Source: Microbispora hainanensis
GTDB taxonomy: Bacteria; Actinomycetota; Actinomycetes; Streptosporangiales; Streptosporangiaceae
DNA length: 64,000 nucleotides
Assembly: GCF_006874475.1 (NCBI RefSeq)
Contig: NZ_VIRM01000033.1
Location: 39,940 to 103,939, forward strand
Direction: 5' to 3'
Part shown: positions 26,454 through 33,904 of the stretch, piece by piece
Position numbering within the stretch: the first letter of the stretch is position 1
Layout: every line of letters starts with the position of its first letter
Translations under genes and position numbers: made by a program
The notes under the pieces: generated by a model
The model's database searches: none
What the model was told of the DNA's origin: nothing
What the model saw: the letters and a program-made list of their open reading frames with translations, nothing else

Positions 26454-26484
26454 ATTAGAGACGTTGACGTCGCGTCAAGGTCAA
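26454..26484 (-). promoter_or_regulatory. MerR-type promoter with 19-bp spacer and central dyad
   Basis: On the minus strand: -35 TTGACC (26484-26479), a 19-nt spacer, -10 TCTAAT (26459-26454), then 6 nt to ATG 26447. The spacer holds the perfect dyad TTGACG-CGA-CGTCAA (26464-26478). This is the geometry MerR proteins act on. Confidence 0.7.
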
Positions 26485-26488
26485 CGGC

Positions 26489-27208
26489 TCACAGAGGCAA
26501 CCAGCGGGCGGTGAGGAGATAGCCGCCGTAGACGAACGCGGCGGCGGAGACGAGCAGGAACAGCAGCACCCACAGCGTGCCGGGCACGCGGGTCAGCCGG
26601 GCGAGCTGGTCGGCGTCGGAGTCCGGGGCGCGGCCGAGGCGGCGCTTGGCCTGCAGCTCCAGGATCGGCCGCACCCCGCCGAGCAGCAGGAACCACGCGG
26701 CGACGTACGCGCAGGACGACTGGACATGGGGCGGCGCGAACCACGACAGCGCGAAGACCGCGCCGCCCACGGCGAGCAGCGTCACGGCGCCGAAGAAGTT
26801 CCTGATCATCAGCAGCATGCAGGTCAGCAGCGCGAGCACGGCCCACAACAGCATCGTGATCCGGCCGTCGGAGACCAGCCAGGCCGATCCGAGCCCGATC
26901 AGCGAGGGCGCGACGTACCCCGCCGCGGCTGTGGCGACCATGCCGGGGCCCGTCGGCCTGCCCTTGGTGAGCGTCACGCCCGAGGTGTCCGAGTGGAGGC
27001 GGATGCCCCGCAGCTTGCGCCGGGTCAGCACCGCGACCAGCGCGTGGCCCCCCTCGTGCGCGATCGTGATCAGGCCGCGTGAGATGTGCCACGACGCCGG
27101 GTAGGCGACGACGGCGAGAGCGGCGAACCCGGACAGCACGACCAGCCAGAGCGGGGGCGCGATCTGGACGGCGGTCAGGTGGTTCCACAGGGCCTTCAGG
27201 GGGTTCAC
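26489..27208 (-). CDS. M50-like membrane metalloprotease
   Basis: 239 residues with about six hydrophobic segments. The zinc motif HEGGH lies in LITIAHEGGHALVAVLTRRK (about residues 52-56), inside the first half of the protein, as in the peptidase M50B-like family of actinobacteria. Such proteins cleave substrates within the membrane or are of unknown function. The second catalytic region (usually an Asp motif) is not obvious, so activity is not certain. Start GTG 27208, with TACGAT 6 nt upstream and no Shine-Dalgarno sequence. Divergent from the GNAT gene. Confidence 0.8.
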   Translation of the reverse strand: MNPLKALWNHLTAVQIAPPLWLVVLSGFAALAVVAYPASWHISRGLITIAHEGGHALVAVLTRRKLRGIRLHSDTSGVTLTKGRPTGPGMVATAAAGYVAPSLIGLGSAWLVSDGRITMLLWAVLALLTCMLLMIRNFFGAVTLLAVGGAVFALSWFAPPHVQSSCAYVAAWFLLLGGVRPILELQAKRRLGRAPDSDADQLARLTRVPGTLWVLLFLLVSAAAFVYGGYLLTARWLPL

Positions 27209-27214
27209 CCCGAG

Positions 27215-27220
27215 ATCGTA
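27215..27220 (-). promoter_or_regulatory. -10 box of the M50-like gene
   Basis: TACGAT on the minus strand, 6 nt before GTG 27208. Confidence 0.45.
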
Positions 27221-27271
27221 CGGCGGCGGCCCTCCGGCTGCGGACCTGTCCTCCCGGCCGGCGTCGATCGG

Positions 27272-27277
27272 TACGCT
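27272..27277 (+). promoter_or_regulatory. -10 box of the GNAT gene
   Basis: TACGCT, 6 nt before ATG 27284. Together with the box at 27215 it makes a compact divergent promoter. Confidence 0.45.
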
Positions 27278-27283
27278 CCGGGC

Positions 27284-29071
27284 ATGTCCACCGCCGAGCG
27301 AGCCGTCACCGTCGATCCGGCGGAGCCGGCCGACGCGGAGTCCGTCAGGAGCATTCTCGCCGAGTCATGGGACGGCCCTCATGTCGCCGTCCACGGCGAA
27401 CTCATCGACGCGTCCGCGCAGCGGGCGCTCCTCGCGAGGGCGGAGGGGCGGCCCGTGGGACTGCTGACATACCGGGCGGTGTCGGACGCCGAGTGGGAGA
27501 TCGTGACACTCGACGCGACGGAGGCCGGGCGGGGTGTCGGGCGGGCACTGCTGGACGGGGTGCGCGCCGAGGCGGAGCGCGCGGGCGTCAGGCGGCTCTG
27601 GCTGGTCACCACGAACGAGAACACCCGTGCCCTGCGCTTCTATCAGCGGTACGGATTCGACCTGGTGGCGGTCCACCGCGACGCGGTCGAGGCCGCGCGC
27701 CGGCTGAAGCCCTCGATCCCCACCCACGCCGACGGCATCCCGATCCGTCACGAACTCGAACTCGAACTGCTTCTCTGGTGTGACGGCCGAGACGGTGTGC
27801 GGCCGTCCTCGACGAGCCGCCCGAAAGCCGGGCCCCCCGGGCAGGAACAGCAGGATCGCCGCGATGACCAGCCGGTCCGCGTGGTCCGCCTGGGTAAGGG
27901 CGACGAGGGCGGTTACCTTCTACGTGTGGCTGAGCGGCGTATGCGTGGACTGCGCGGATTGAGTGGATTGAGCGGGCTGATGAGGGCGAAACCGGAGCAG
28001 GCTCCCGAGCACTCCATGGATCCCCGCGCGGACCAGGGGGAGACGTTCCGGCAGAGCGTGGTCGACAACGCCGTGTACGTGGACGGCGAGCGCGTGGACT
28101 CGCCGCCGTCGCTGGCCGACGCGATCGCCTCGCTGCGCTCGCGGCCGGGGGCGATGGCGTGGATCGGCCTCTACCGGCCGGAGGAGACCGAGCTGATCAA
28201 GGCGGCCGAGGAGTTCGGCCTGCACGAGCTCGCCATCGAGGACGCCATCGTCGCCCACCAGCGGCCCAAGGCCGACCGCTATGGCGACACGCTGTTCGTG
28301 GTGCTGCGGGCCGCACAGTATCTCGACCAGCCCGAGAAGGTCGCCTTCGGCGAGCTGCACGTCTTCGTCGGCCCCGACTTCGTGCTGACCGTACGGCACA
28401 GCGAGGCGCCCGACCTGTCCAAGGTGCGCCGCCGCATGGAGTCGGACCCCGACCTGCTCCGCCAGGGGCCGCAGGCCGTGCTGTACGCGATCCTCGACGC
28501 GGTGGTGGACGGCTACGCCCCCGTGGTCGCCGGGCTGCAGAACGACGTCGACGAGATCGAGGTGCAGGTCTTCGGCGGCGACCCGGCCGCGCCCCGGCGC
28601 ATCTACAGCCTCTCGCGTGAGGTCATCGAGTTTCAGCGGGCGACCAGTCCGCTGGTCCCCATGCTCGACGGCTTCATCGCCGGCTCGCCCAAATATGGCG
28701 TGAACGAGGAGCTGCAGCGCTACCTGCGCGACGTGTCCGACCACGTCATCACGGTCACCGAGCGGGTGGCGGGCTTCCGGCAGATGCTCCAGGACATCCT
28801 CGTCGTCAACTCCACCCTCGTCAGCCAGCAGCAGAACGAGGAGATGACCAAGCTCACGGCCGCGAGCATCGCCCAGGGCGACGAGGTCAAGAAGATCTCG
28901 GCGTGGGCGGCCATCCTGTTCGCCCCGACGCTGGTCGGCACGATCTACGGGATGAACTTCGACCACATGCCCGAGCTGCACTGGCTGCTCGGATATCCCA
29001 TGGCGATCATGCTCATGGGCGTCGTCTGCCTCACGCTCTATCTGGTCTTCAAACGCCGCGACTGGCTCTGA
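27284..29071 (+). CDS. GNAT acetyltransferase reading in frame into CorA (no stop between)
   Basis: The GNAT domain fills the first ~165 codons: LDATEAGRGVGRALLDGVRAEAERAG is the acetyl-CoA loop and NENTRALRFYQRYGFDLV the C-terminal motif. Related proteins end soon after GIPIRHELELEL. Here no stop follows, and the frame continues through about 50 low-complexity residues into the magnesium-transporter sequence. A 595-residue fusion is therefore possible. It is more likely that CorA has its own start at 27926 and that the GNAT product simply lacks a normal stop. The leaderless start ATG 27284 is well supported. Confidence 0.6.
   Translation: MSTAERAVTVDPAEPADAESVRSILAESWDGPHVAVHGELIDASAQRALLARAEGRPVGLLTYRAVSDAEWEIVTLDATEAGRGVGRALLDGVRAEAERAGVRRLWLVTTNENTRALRFYQRYGFDLVAVHRDAVEAARRLKPSIPTHADGIPIRHELELELLLWCDGRDGVRPSSTSRPKAGPPGQEQQDRRDDQPVRVVRLGKGDEGGYLLRVAERRMRGLRGLSGLSGLMRAKPEQAPEHSMDPRADQGETFRQSVVDNAVYVDGERVDSPPSLADAIASLRSRPGAMAWIGLYRPEETELIKAAEEFGLHELAIEDAIVAHQRPKADRYGDTLFVVLRAAQYLDQPEKVAFGELHVFVGPDFVLTVRHSEAPDLSKVRRRMESDPDLLRQGPQAVLYAILDAVVDGYAPVVAGLQNDVDEIEVQVFGGDPAAPRRIYSLSREVIEFQRATSPLVPMLDGFIAGSPKYGVNEELQRYLRDVSDHVITVTERVAGFRQMLQDILVVNSTLVSQQQNEEMTKLTAASIAQGDEVKKISAWAAILFAPTLVGTIYGMNFDHMPELHWLLGYPMAIMLMGVVCLTLYLVFKRRDWL
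27914..27919 (+). promoter_or_regulatory. -10 box of the CorA gene
   Basis: TACCTT, followed by 6 nt and GTG 27926. This is evidence for a separate CorA transcript inside the continuous frame. Confidence 0.5.
27926..29071 (+). CDS. corA: CorA-family magnesium/cobalt channel
   Basis: 381 residues from GTG 27926; ATG 27941, 27980 and 28016 are alternatives. The large cytoplasmic N-domain contains FGLHELAIEDAIVAHQRPKADRYGDTLF. Two C-terminal transmembrane helices follow, the first ending in the signature GMN (IYGMNFDHMPELHW), and the protein ends in the usual KRRDWL. CorA pentamers conduct Mg2+ across the cell membrane. A leaderless promoter box precedes the GTG. A 15-bp-stem terminator follows the stop. 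Confidence 0.92.
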   Translation: MAERRMRGLRGLSGLSGLMRAKPEQAPEHSMDPRADQGETFRQSVVDNAVYVDGERVDSPPSLADAIASLRSRPGAMAWIGLYRPEETELIKAAEEFGLHELAIEDAIVAHQRPKADRYGDTLFVVLRAAQYLDQPEKVAFGELHVFVGPDFVLTVRHSEAPDLSKVRRRMESDPDLLRQGPQAVLYAILDAVVDGYAPVVAGLQNDVDEIEVQVFGGDPAAPRRIYSLSREVIEFQRATSPLVPMLDGFIAGSPKYGVNEELQRYLRDVSDHVITVTERVAGFRQMLQDILVVNSTLVSQQQNEEMTKLTAASIAQGDEVKKISAWAAILFAPTLVGTIYGMNFDHMPELHWLLGYPMAIMLMGVVCLTLYLVFKRRDWL

Positions 29072-29090
29072 CCCGGGCACGTGACGCGAA

Positions 29091-29122
29091 CCGGCCCGGG
29101 GCGTGGGCACGCCCCGGGCCGG
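29091..29122. terminator. Strong terminator after corA (15-bp perfect stem)
   Basis: CCGGCCCGGGGCGTG (29091-29105) pairs with CACGCCCCGGGCCGG (29108-29122) around a 2-nt loop, between two convergent genes. Confidence 0.75.
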
Positions 29123-29130
29123 CTCTGACC

Positions 29131-29187
29131 CTCAAGCAGGATCCTCAAGCACGATCCTCAAGCAGGACCCTCAAGCGCGGTCCTCTA
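29131..29187. repeat. 13-bp tandem repeat, four copies plus a partial
   Basis: CTCAAGCAGGATC-like units begin at 29131, 29144, 29157, 29170 and (partial, CTCTA) 29183. The last one contains the stop codon of the secreted repeat protein on the minus strand. Confidence 0.85.
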
Positions 29188-30522
29188 GCGCTTCACGCGC
29201 ACCCAGTCGATCCGGCTCTTGGAGCCGTCGGCCTCGCCGTTGCCGCCGAAGACGACCCTCCAGTAGCCGGACGCCGACGCCGTGGTCTTGCCCCAGAACC
29301 TGCCGGTGCTGTTCGTCCACAGCGTCTTGACGTAGTGCCAGGAGCCGCCGGGCTTCTTGAACCACACGGTCACCCGCTGGTGGCCGTAGCCCTCCCAGGG
29401 GTGGTCCCACACCTGGAGCTGGCCGCGGAAGGTGAGCTACTTGTGGTACTTCACCGGCTCGGGCGAGGCGTTGAACTGGACGATCCGGGTGTCGGCCTTG
29501 GGCGCGGGCGGCGGAGGCGTCGGCCGCGGCACGCGGACCGTCACATAGTCGGTCGCGCTCGCCGAGTAGCCCGCGCCGGTGGCGCCCGCGAACTCGGCCC
29601 GCCACCAGCCGGAGGTCCTGGCCCTGACGTCCGCCGAGAAGCGGCCGTGGGAGTCGGTCCAGTCGGTGGTGACGTGCTGCCAGCGATCACCGCCGGCCGG
29701 CTTGAACAGGATCTTCACCTGCCGGCCTGGGTAGCCGCTCCAGCCGGCGAAGCCGGAGATCTCCAGCCGGCCGCGCAGGTGCAGCGTCTTACCGGCGTCG
29801 ACGGGCTCGGGGGAGGCGTCGAAACCGGTGATCCGGGTGCGGCTGGCCCGGGCCCTGACGTCGACCCGGTCGCTGTCGCTCGTCGCGGGCTCGGCGTCGG
29901 ACGCACCTGCGAACTCGGCGCGCCACCAGCCGGTCCTGTCCGCCGTACGCTCGACCGAGAAGCGGCCGTCGCGGTCGGTCGTCACCGAGCCGACCCGGCT
30001 GTAGGAGCCGCCGACCGGCTTGAAGGCGAGGTAGACCCGCTGCCCGTCGTACGCCTGCCGGCCGGCGCCGTCCCGGAAGGTCAGGGCGCCGGTCAGCCTG
30101 AGCCGGTCGCCCCGGTCGACGACGTCGGGCGCCGCGTCGAAGTCGAGGTCGGTGGTCCAGTGGACCTGGAACTCCTTGGTCGCGACCCCGCCGTCGGCCC
30201 GCACCTGCAGCCTCCAGACGCCCGGCTCGTCCCTGAAGGTGAAGCCGTACTTGGCCGTGTAGGCGCCGGAGCCCGCGGGGTCGGGATCGAGCCTGACGGT
30301 GCGGCCGTCGCGGTCGACCAGCCGCGCCGCGCCCTCCTCGGACGCCTTGTAGGTGAAGGTCGCCGTCGTGCCGGCGCCGCCGGCGACGACGACGGGGCTG
30401 GGGGAGACGGCCAGGTCGCTCGGACCCGCTGCCGTCGCCGCGCCGGCGGTGGCCGGGAGCGCGACGAGGACCGCCCCTCCCAGAGCCACTGCCGCGATCA
30501 CGGCATGGATGCGTTTCAACAT
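29185..30522 (-). pseudogene. Secreted multi-repeat (Ig-like) protein interrupted by an amber codon
   Basis: ATG 30522 opens a clear signal peptide (MLKRIHAVIAAVALGGAVLVALP...AGAATA). Three to four similar domains of ~85 residues follow, each with a pattern like ASPEPVDAGKTLHLRG...VKILFKPAGG...GRFSADVRARTSGWWRAEFAG. In the last domain the frame hits TAG at 29439-29437, right after EPVKYHK. It then continues unbroken (LTFRGQLQVWDHPWEGYG and onward to WVRVKR at 29185). One base change (for example AAG to TAG) explains it. The truncated product has 361 residues; the full one would have ~445. It is probably a surface or matrix protein; ligand unknown. Confidence 0.85.
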
Positions 30523-30713
30523 TCCGGTGAACCATCCTTCCGGTGGTTGAACGCGGCATGAGGGTGCCACGTCATTCGTAATGAGTAGACGGGCGAATAC
30601 CCGGGGTGGTTTAACCCTCTGACTTATCGTCATCGTTTCGTGTCGGAGTGCGTGATCGATAACCGGTTGTGTACGGAGTTGTCGCTGTGCGGGACGGAGC
30701 GTGCATCGTGCGA

Positions 30714-30719
30714 CATAAT
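30714..30719 (+). promoter_or_regulatory. -10 box of the E1 gene
   Basis: CATAAT, followed by 7 nt and GTG 30727. This supports the shorter start. Confidence 0.5.
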
Positions 30720-30726
30720 CGACCGT

Positions 30727-32940
30727 GTGGTGCGGGACGCTGTGGAGACCCATTTCGCCGAGGTTGTCGGGGCGCTGACCCCCGGACCGGCCCGGGATCC
30801 GGACCTGCCGGTGCGGCCGGGCACGGGCCTGACGGGCACGCGGTGCCGTGAGCTGTTCGCGGTGCAGCTGGGCAGCCGCCTCCTCGACGTCGCCGCCCGC
30901 GTCATGCGTGAGCGCGACGAGGGCTTCTACACGATCGGGTCGTCGGGGCACGAGGGCAACGCCGCCGTCGCCGCCGCGCTCCGGGTGGACGACCCCGCGC
31001 TGCTGCACTACCGGTCCGGCGCCTTCTATCTGACCCGTTCGGCACAGGCGGGGCGGCTGGCGGAGGAAGGGCTGCGCGACGTCCTGCTGGGGATCGCGGC
31101 GTCATCCGAGGAGCCGATCGCGGGCGGCCGGCACAAGGTGTTCGGTCACCCCGAGCTCGCCGTCATCCCGCAGACCTCCACGATCGCCAGCCACCTGCCG
31201 CGCGCCGTCGGCGTCGGCTTCGCGATCGAGCGGGCGCGCGTGCTCGGCCTGCCCTCACCCTGGCCCGGGGACGCCGTCGCCGTCTGCAGTTTCGGCGACG
31301 CGTCGATGAACCACGCCTCCGCGCTGACGGGGCTCAACACCGCCGCGTACGGCCGCTTCCGCGGGCTGCAGATCCCGGTGCTCTTCGTGTGCGAGGACAA
31401 CGGCCTCGGCATCAGCGTGAAGACGCCGCCGGAGTGGGTCGCGCAGGCCCGGCACCCCCTGCTGGAGTATTTCCAGGCCGACGGCTGCGACCTGGCCGAG
31501 ACCTACGACATGGCGCTGCGCGCCGTCGATCACGTGCGCGCCAACCGCGCCCCGGCGTTCCTGCACCTGCGCACCGTGCGGCTGATGGGCCACGCCGGCT
31601 CCGACGTGGAGATCGGCTACCGCACCCGCAAGGAGATCGCCGCCGACCTGGAGCGCGACCCCCTCGTCCGTACGGCGCGGCTGCTCGTGGAGGCGGGCCT
31701 GGCCGAGCCCGACGAGCTGCTCGCGCGCTACGAGGCCGAGCGCGACCACGTGCTGAAGCTGGCGTCGGAGTGCGCCCGGCGGCCCCGGCTCACGACGGCC
31801 ACGGAGGTGATGGCCCCGCTCGCGCCGCGCCGTCCCGAGGCGGTGACCGCCGAGGTCGGGCGGTGCGCGCCCGCCGAGGCGCGCGAGCGCGCCTTCACCA
31901 CCCTGCCGGAGCAGGAGGGCAGGCTGACGGTCGCCCAGGCGATCAACCGCGCGCTGGCCGACGCGATGGCGGTGGACCCTGGTGTCCTGGTGTTCGGCGA
32001 GGACGTGGCCCGCAAGGGCGGGGTGTACGGCGTGACGCGCGGGCTGCTGCGCAGGTTCGGGGCCGAGCGGGTCTTCGACATGCTCCTGGACGAGCAGGCG
32101 ATCCTCGGCCTCGCGCTCGGGGCCGGGGTGTCGGGGCTGCTGCCGGTGCCGGAGATCCAATACCTCGCCTACCTGCACAACGCGCTTGATCAGATTCGCG
32201 GCGAGGCGTCGACCATGCAGTTCTTCTCGCAGGGCGCGTATCGCAATCCGCTTGTCGTACGAGTCGCCTCTTATGCCTACCAAAAGGGCTTTGGGGGACA
32301 TTTCCACAATGACAACTCAATTGCCGCATTGCGCGATATTCCCGGTGTGATCGTCGCGTCTCCGGCCCGGCCCGACGACGCGGCCGCGATGCTGCGCACG
32401 TGCCTGGCCGCCGCCCGTACGGACGGCAGCGTCTGCGTGTTCCTCGAACCCATCGCGCTCTACCACACGCGTGATCTCTTCGACGAGGGTGACGACGGCT
32501 GGCTCGCGCCGTACGCGCCGCCCGCGCGCTGGGCCGAGACGCACGTCCCGGTGGGCCGCGCCCGCTCGTACGGCGACGGCCGCGACCTGACCATCGTCAC
32601 GTACGGCAACGGCCTGCGGATGAGCCTGCGGGCGGCGGTCAGGCTCACGGCGGAGGACATGAGCTGCCGGGTGCTCGACCTGAGGTGGCTGTCGCCGCTG
32701 CCGGTCGACGACCTCATGCGCGCGGCCGAGCTGACCGGCCGTGTGCTGATCGCCGACGAGACCCGCCACAGCGGCGGCGTGTCCGAGAGCGTGATCGCGG
32801 CACTCGTCGACAACGGCTTCCGCGGCCCGATCGCCCGGGTGACCTCGCAGGACAGCTTCGTGCCGCTAGGCCCGGCCGCCGGCACCGTTCTGCTGTCGGA
32901 GTCCGACATCGAACGCGCCGCCCGCAAGCTGCTCGTCTGA
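30727..32940 (+). CDS. 2-oxoacid dehydrogenase E1, fused alpha and beta subunits
   Basis: 737 residues from GTG 30727. The alpha part (about 1-370) carries the thiamine-diphosphate motif GDASMNHASALTGLNTA...CEDNGLGIS. The beta part (about 400-737) begins LTVAQAINRALADAMAVDPGVLVFGEDVARKGGVYGVTRGL and includes QKGFGGHFHNDNS. It decarboxylates a branched-chain or related 2-oxoacid in a multienzyme complex. Fused E1 proteins of this type are known in actinobacteria. No E2/E3 genes are nearby. Codons 32239-32349 are abnormally A/T-ending. The 3' end overlaps the convergent AraC gene by 75 bp. Confidence 0.9.
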   Translation: MVRDAVETHFAEVVGALTPGPARDPDLPVRPGTGLTGTRCRELFAVQLGSRLLDVAARVMRERDEGFYTIGSSGHEGNAAVAAALRVDDPALLHYRSGAFYLTRSAQAGRLAEEGLRDVLLGIAASSEEPIAGGRHKVFGHPELAVIPQTSTIASHLPRAVGVGFAIERARVLGLPSPWPGDAVAVCSFGDASMNHASALTGLNTAAYGRFRGLQIPVLFVCEDNGLGISVKTPPEWVAQARHPLLEYFQADGCDLAETYDMALRAVDHVRANRAPAFLHLRTVRLMGHAGSDVEIGYRTRKEIAADLERDPLVRTARLLVEAGLAEPDELLARYEAERDHVLKLASECARRPRLTTATEVMAPLAPRRPEAVTAEVGRCAPAEARERAFTTLPEQEGRLTVAQAINRALADAMAVDPGVLVFGEDVARKGGVYGVTRGLLRRFGAERVFDMLLDEQAILGLALGAGVSGLLPVPEIQYLAYLHNALDQIRGEASTMQFFSQGAYRNPLVVRVASYAYQKGFGGHFHNDNSIAALRDIPGVIVASPARPDDAAAMLRTCLAAARTDGSVCVFLEPIALYHTRDLFDEGDDGWLAPYAPPARWAETHVPVGRARSYGDGRDLTIVTYGNGLRMSLRAAVRLTAEDMSCRVLDLRWLSPLPVDDLMRAAELTGRVLIADETRHSGGVSESVIAALVDNGFRGPIARVTSQDSFVPLGPAAGTVLLSESDIERAARKLLV

Positions 32941-33771
32941 GGGCCAGGCGACACCGTCGAGCGCGAGGAACGGCGCGACCGCGACCGCGGCCGGCGTCAT
33001 CCCGGTGAAGGCCACGACGTCTCTGTGCAGGTGGGACTGGTCGGCATACCCGCTCTCCGCCGCGACCAGGGCCGTGCTGTGCCCGGCGGCGAGACGGTGG
33101 GCCACATGGTCGAAGCGGACGAGCTGCGCGCCACGTTTGGGAGTGAGTCCGATCTGGGCGCGGAACCGCGACCAGAGGCGCTTGCGGCTCCATCCGGTCT
33201 CGGCGGCCAGTTGTTCGACCCGCACCCGCCCCCGGGTGGCCACTATCCGTCCCCAGGAAAAGGCGACCTCCGGGTCGACGGTCCGGCGCGCGTCCAGCCG
33301 CCGGGCCAGCGCGGCCTCCGCGATCGCGAATCGGTCCTGCCACGAACCGGCCGCGCGCAACCGCTCCTGCGTCCGCACGGCCTCGCGTCCCCACAGGTCG
33401 TCGAGGGTGACCACGGCCCCGCTCAACTCGGAGGAGGCGCCCAGCACCGCGTGTGCGACCATCGGCGACAGCCGCAACTGGAGGCATTCGAAACTTCTGG
33501 CCGTGCCCCGTCCGCGAGCCCTGACGGGCGCGAGGCCGGCGACGACGCGTTCTCGCTGCCGGGAACCGCAGCCGTCTTCGATGACGAACGGCTGGCCGCC
33601 GAGGTCGAAGATCACCGTGACCGCGGGGTGCGGGACCATCGCGAGGTCGGAGAACTCGTTCGCGGGGTCGCCGAACCCCGCCATCACGACCCCCGGCACC
33701 CGGCCAGGGCGCGAGGGGACCGCGATCTCCCACCGAGGAGCACCGGCGCGAACCGGCTGGGCTGTTCGCAC
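32866..33771 (-). CDS. AraC-family transcriptional regulator
   Basis: 301 residues. The C-terminal HTH pair is clear: VEQLAAETGWSRKRLWSRFRAQIGLTPKRGAQLVRFDHV and ESGYADQSHLHRDVVAFTGMTPAAV. The N-terminal half is a cupin-like sensor region (AMVPHPAVTVIFDLGGQPFVIED). GTG 33771 was chosen because TACCAT lies 6 nt upstream; an upstream in-frame ATG (33861) is less likely. Tail-to-tail overlap with the E1 gene suggests antisense interplay but does not prove regulation of it. Confidence 0.88.
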   Translation of the reverse strand: MRTAQPVRAGAPRWEIAVPSRPGRVPGVVMAGFGDPANEFSDLAMVPHPAVTVIFDLGGQPFVIEDGCGSRQRERVVAGLAPVRARGRGTARSFECLQLRLSPMVAHAVLGASSELSGAVVTLDDLWGREAVRTQERLRAAGSWQDRFAIAEAALARRLDARRTVDPEVAFSWGRIVATRGRVRVEQLAAETGWSRKRLWSRFRAQIGLTPKRGAQLVRFDHVAHRLAAGHSTALVAAESGYADQSHLHRDVVAFTGMTPAAVAVAPFLALDGVAWPSDEQLAGGAFDVGLRQQNGAGGRA

Positions 33772-33777
33772 GCCTGC

Positions 33778-33783
33778 ATGGTA
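33778..33783 (-). promoter_or_regulatory. -10 box of the AraC gene
   Basis: TACCAT on the minus strand, 6 nt before GTG 33771. Confidence 0.45.
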
Positions 33784-33904
33784 GGAGGCGGGTCGCGGCG
33801 GCCACAACGCGCCGGCTTTCGAGACGGGTGCGGGACGATACGCACCGCGGGTGCCGGGCACGGGTCCTCCCGTCGGGCCGGTGGGTGGTGGCGGCGGCTT
33901 CCGG

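Noticed and set aside
30523..30726. Upstream extension of the E1 gene to GTG 30640
   Set aside because: The extra 29 residues match nothing in the family, and a CATAAT box lies in this stretch just before GTG 30727.
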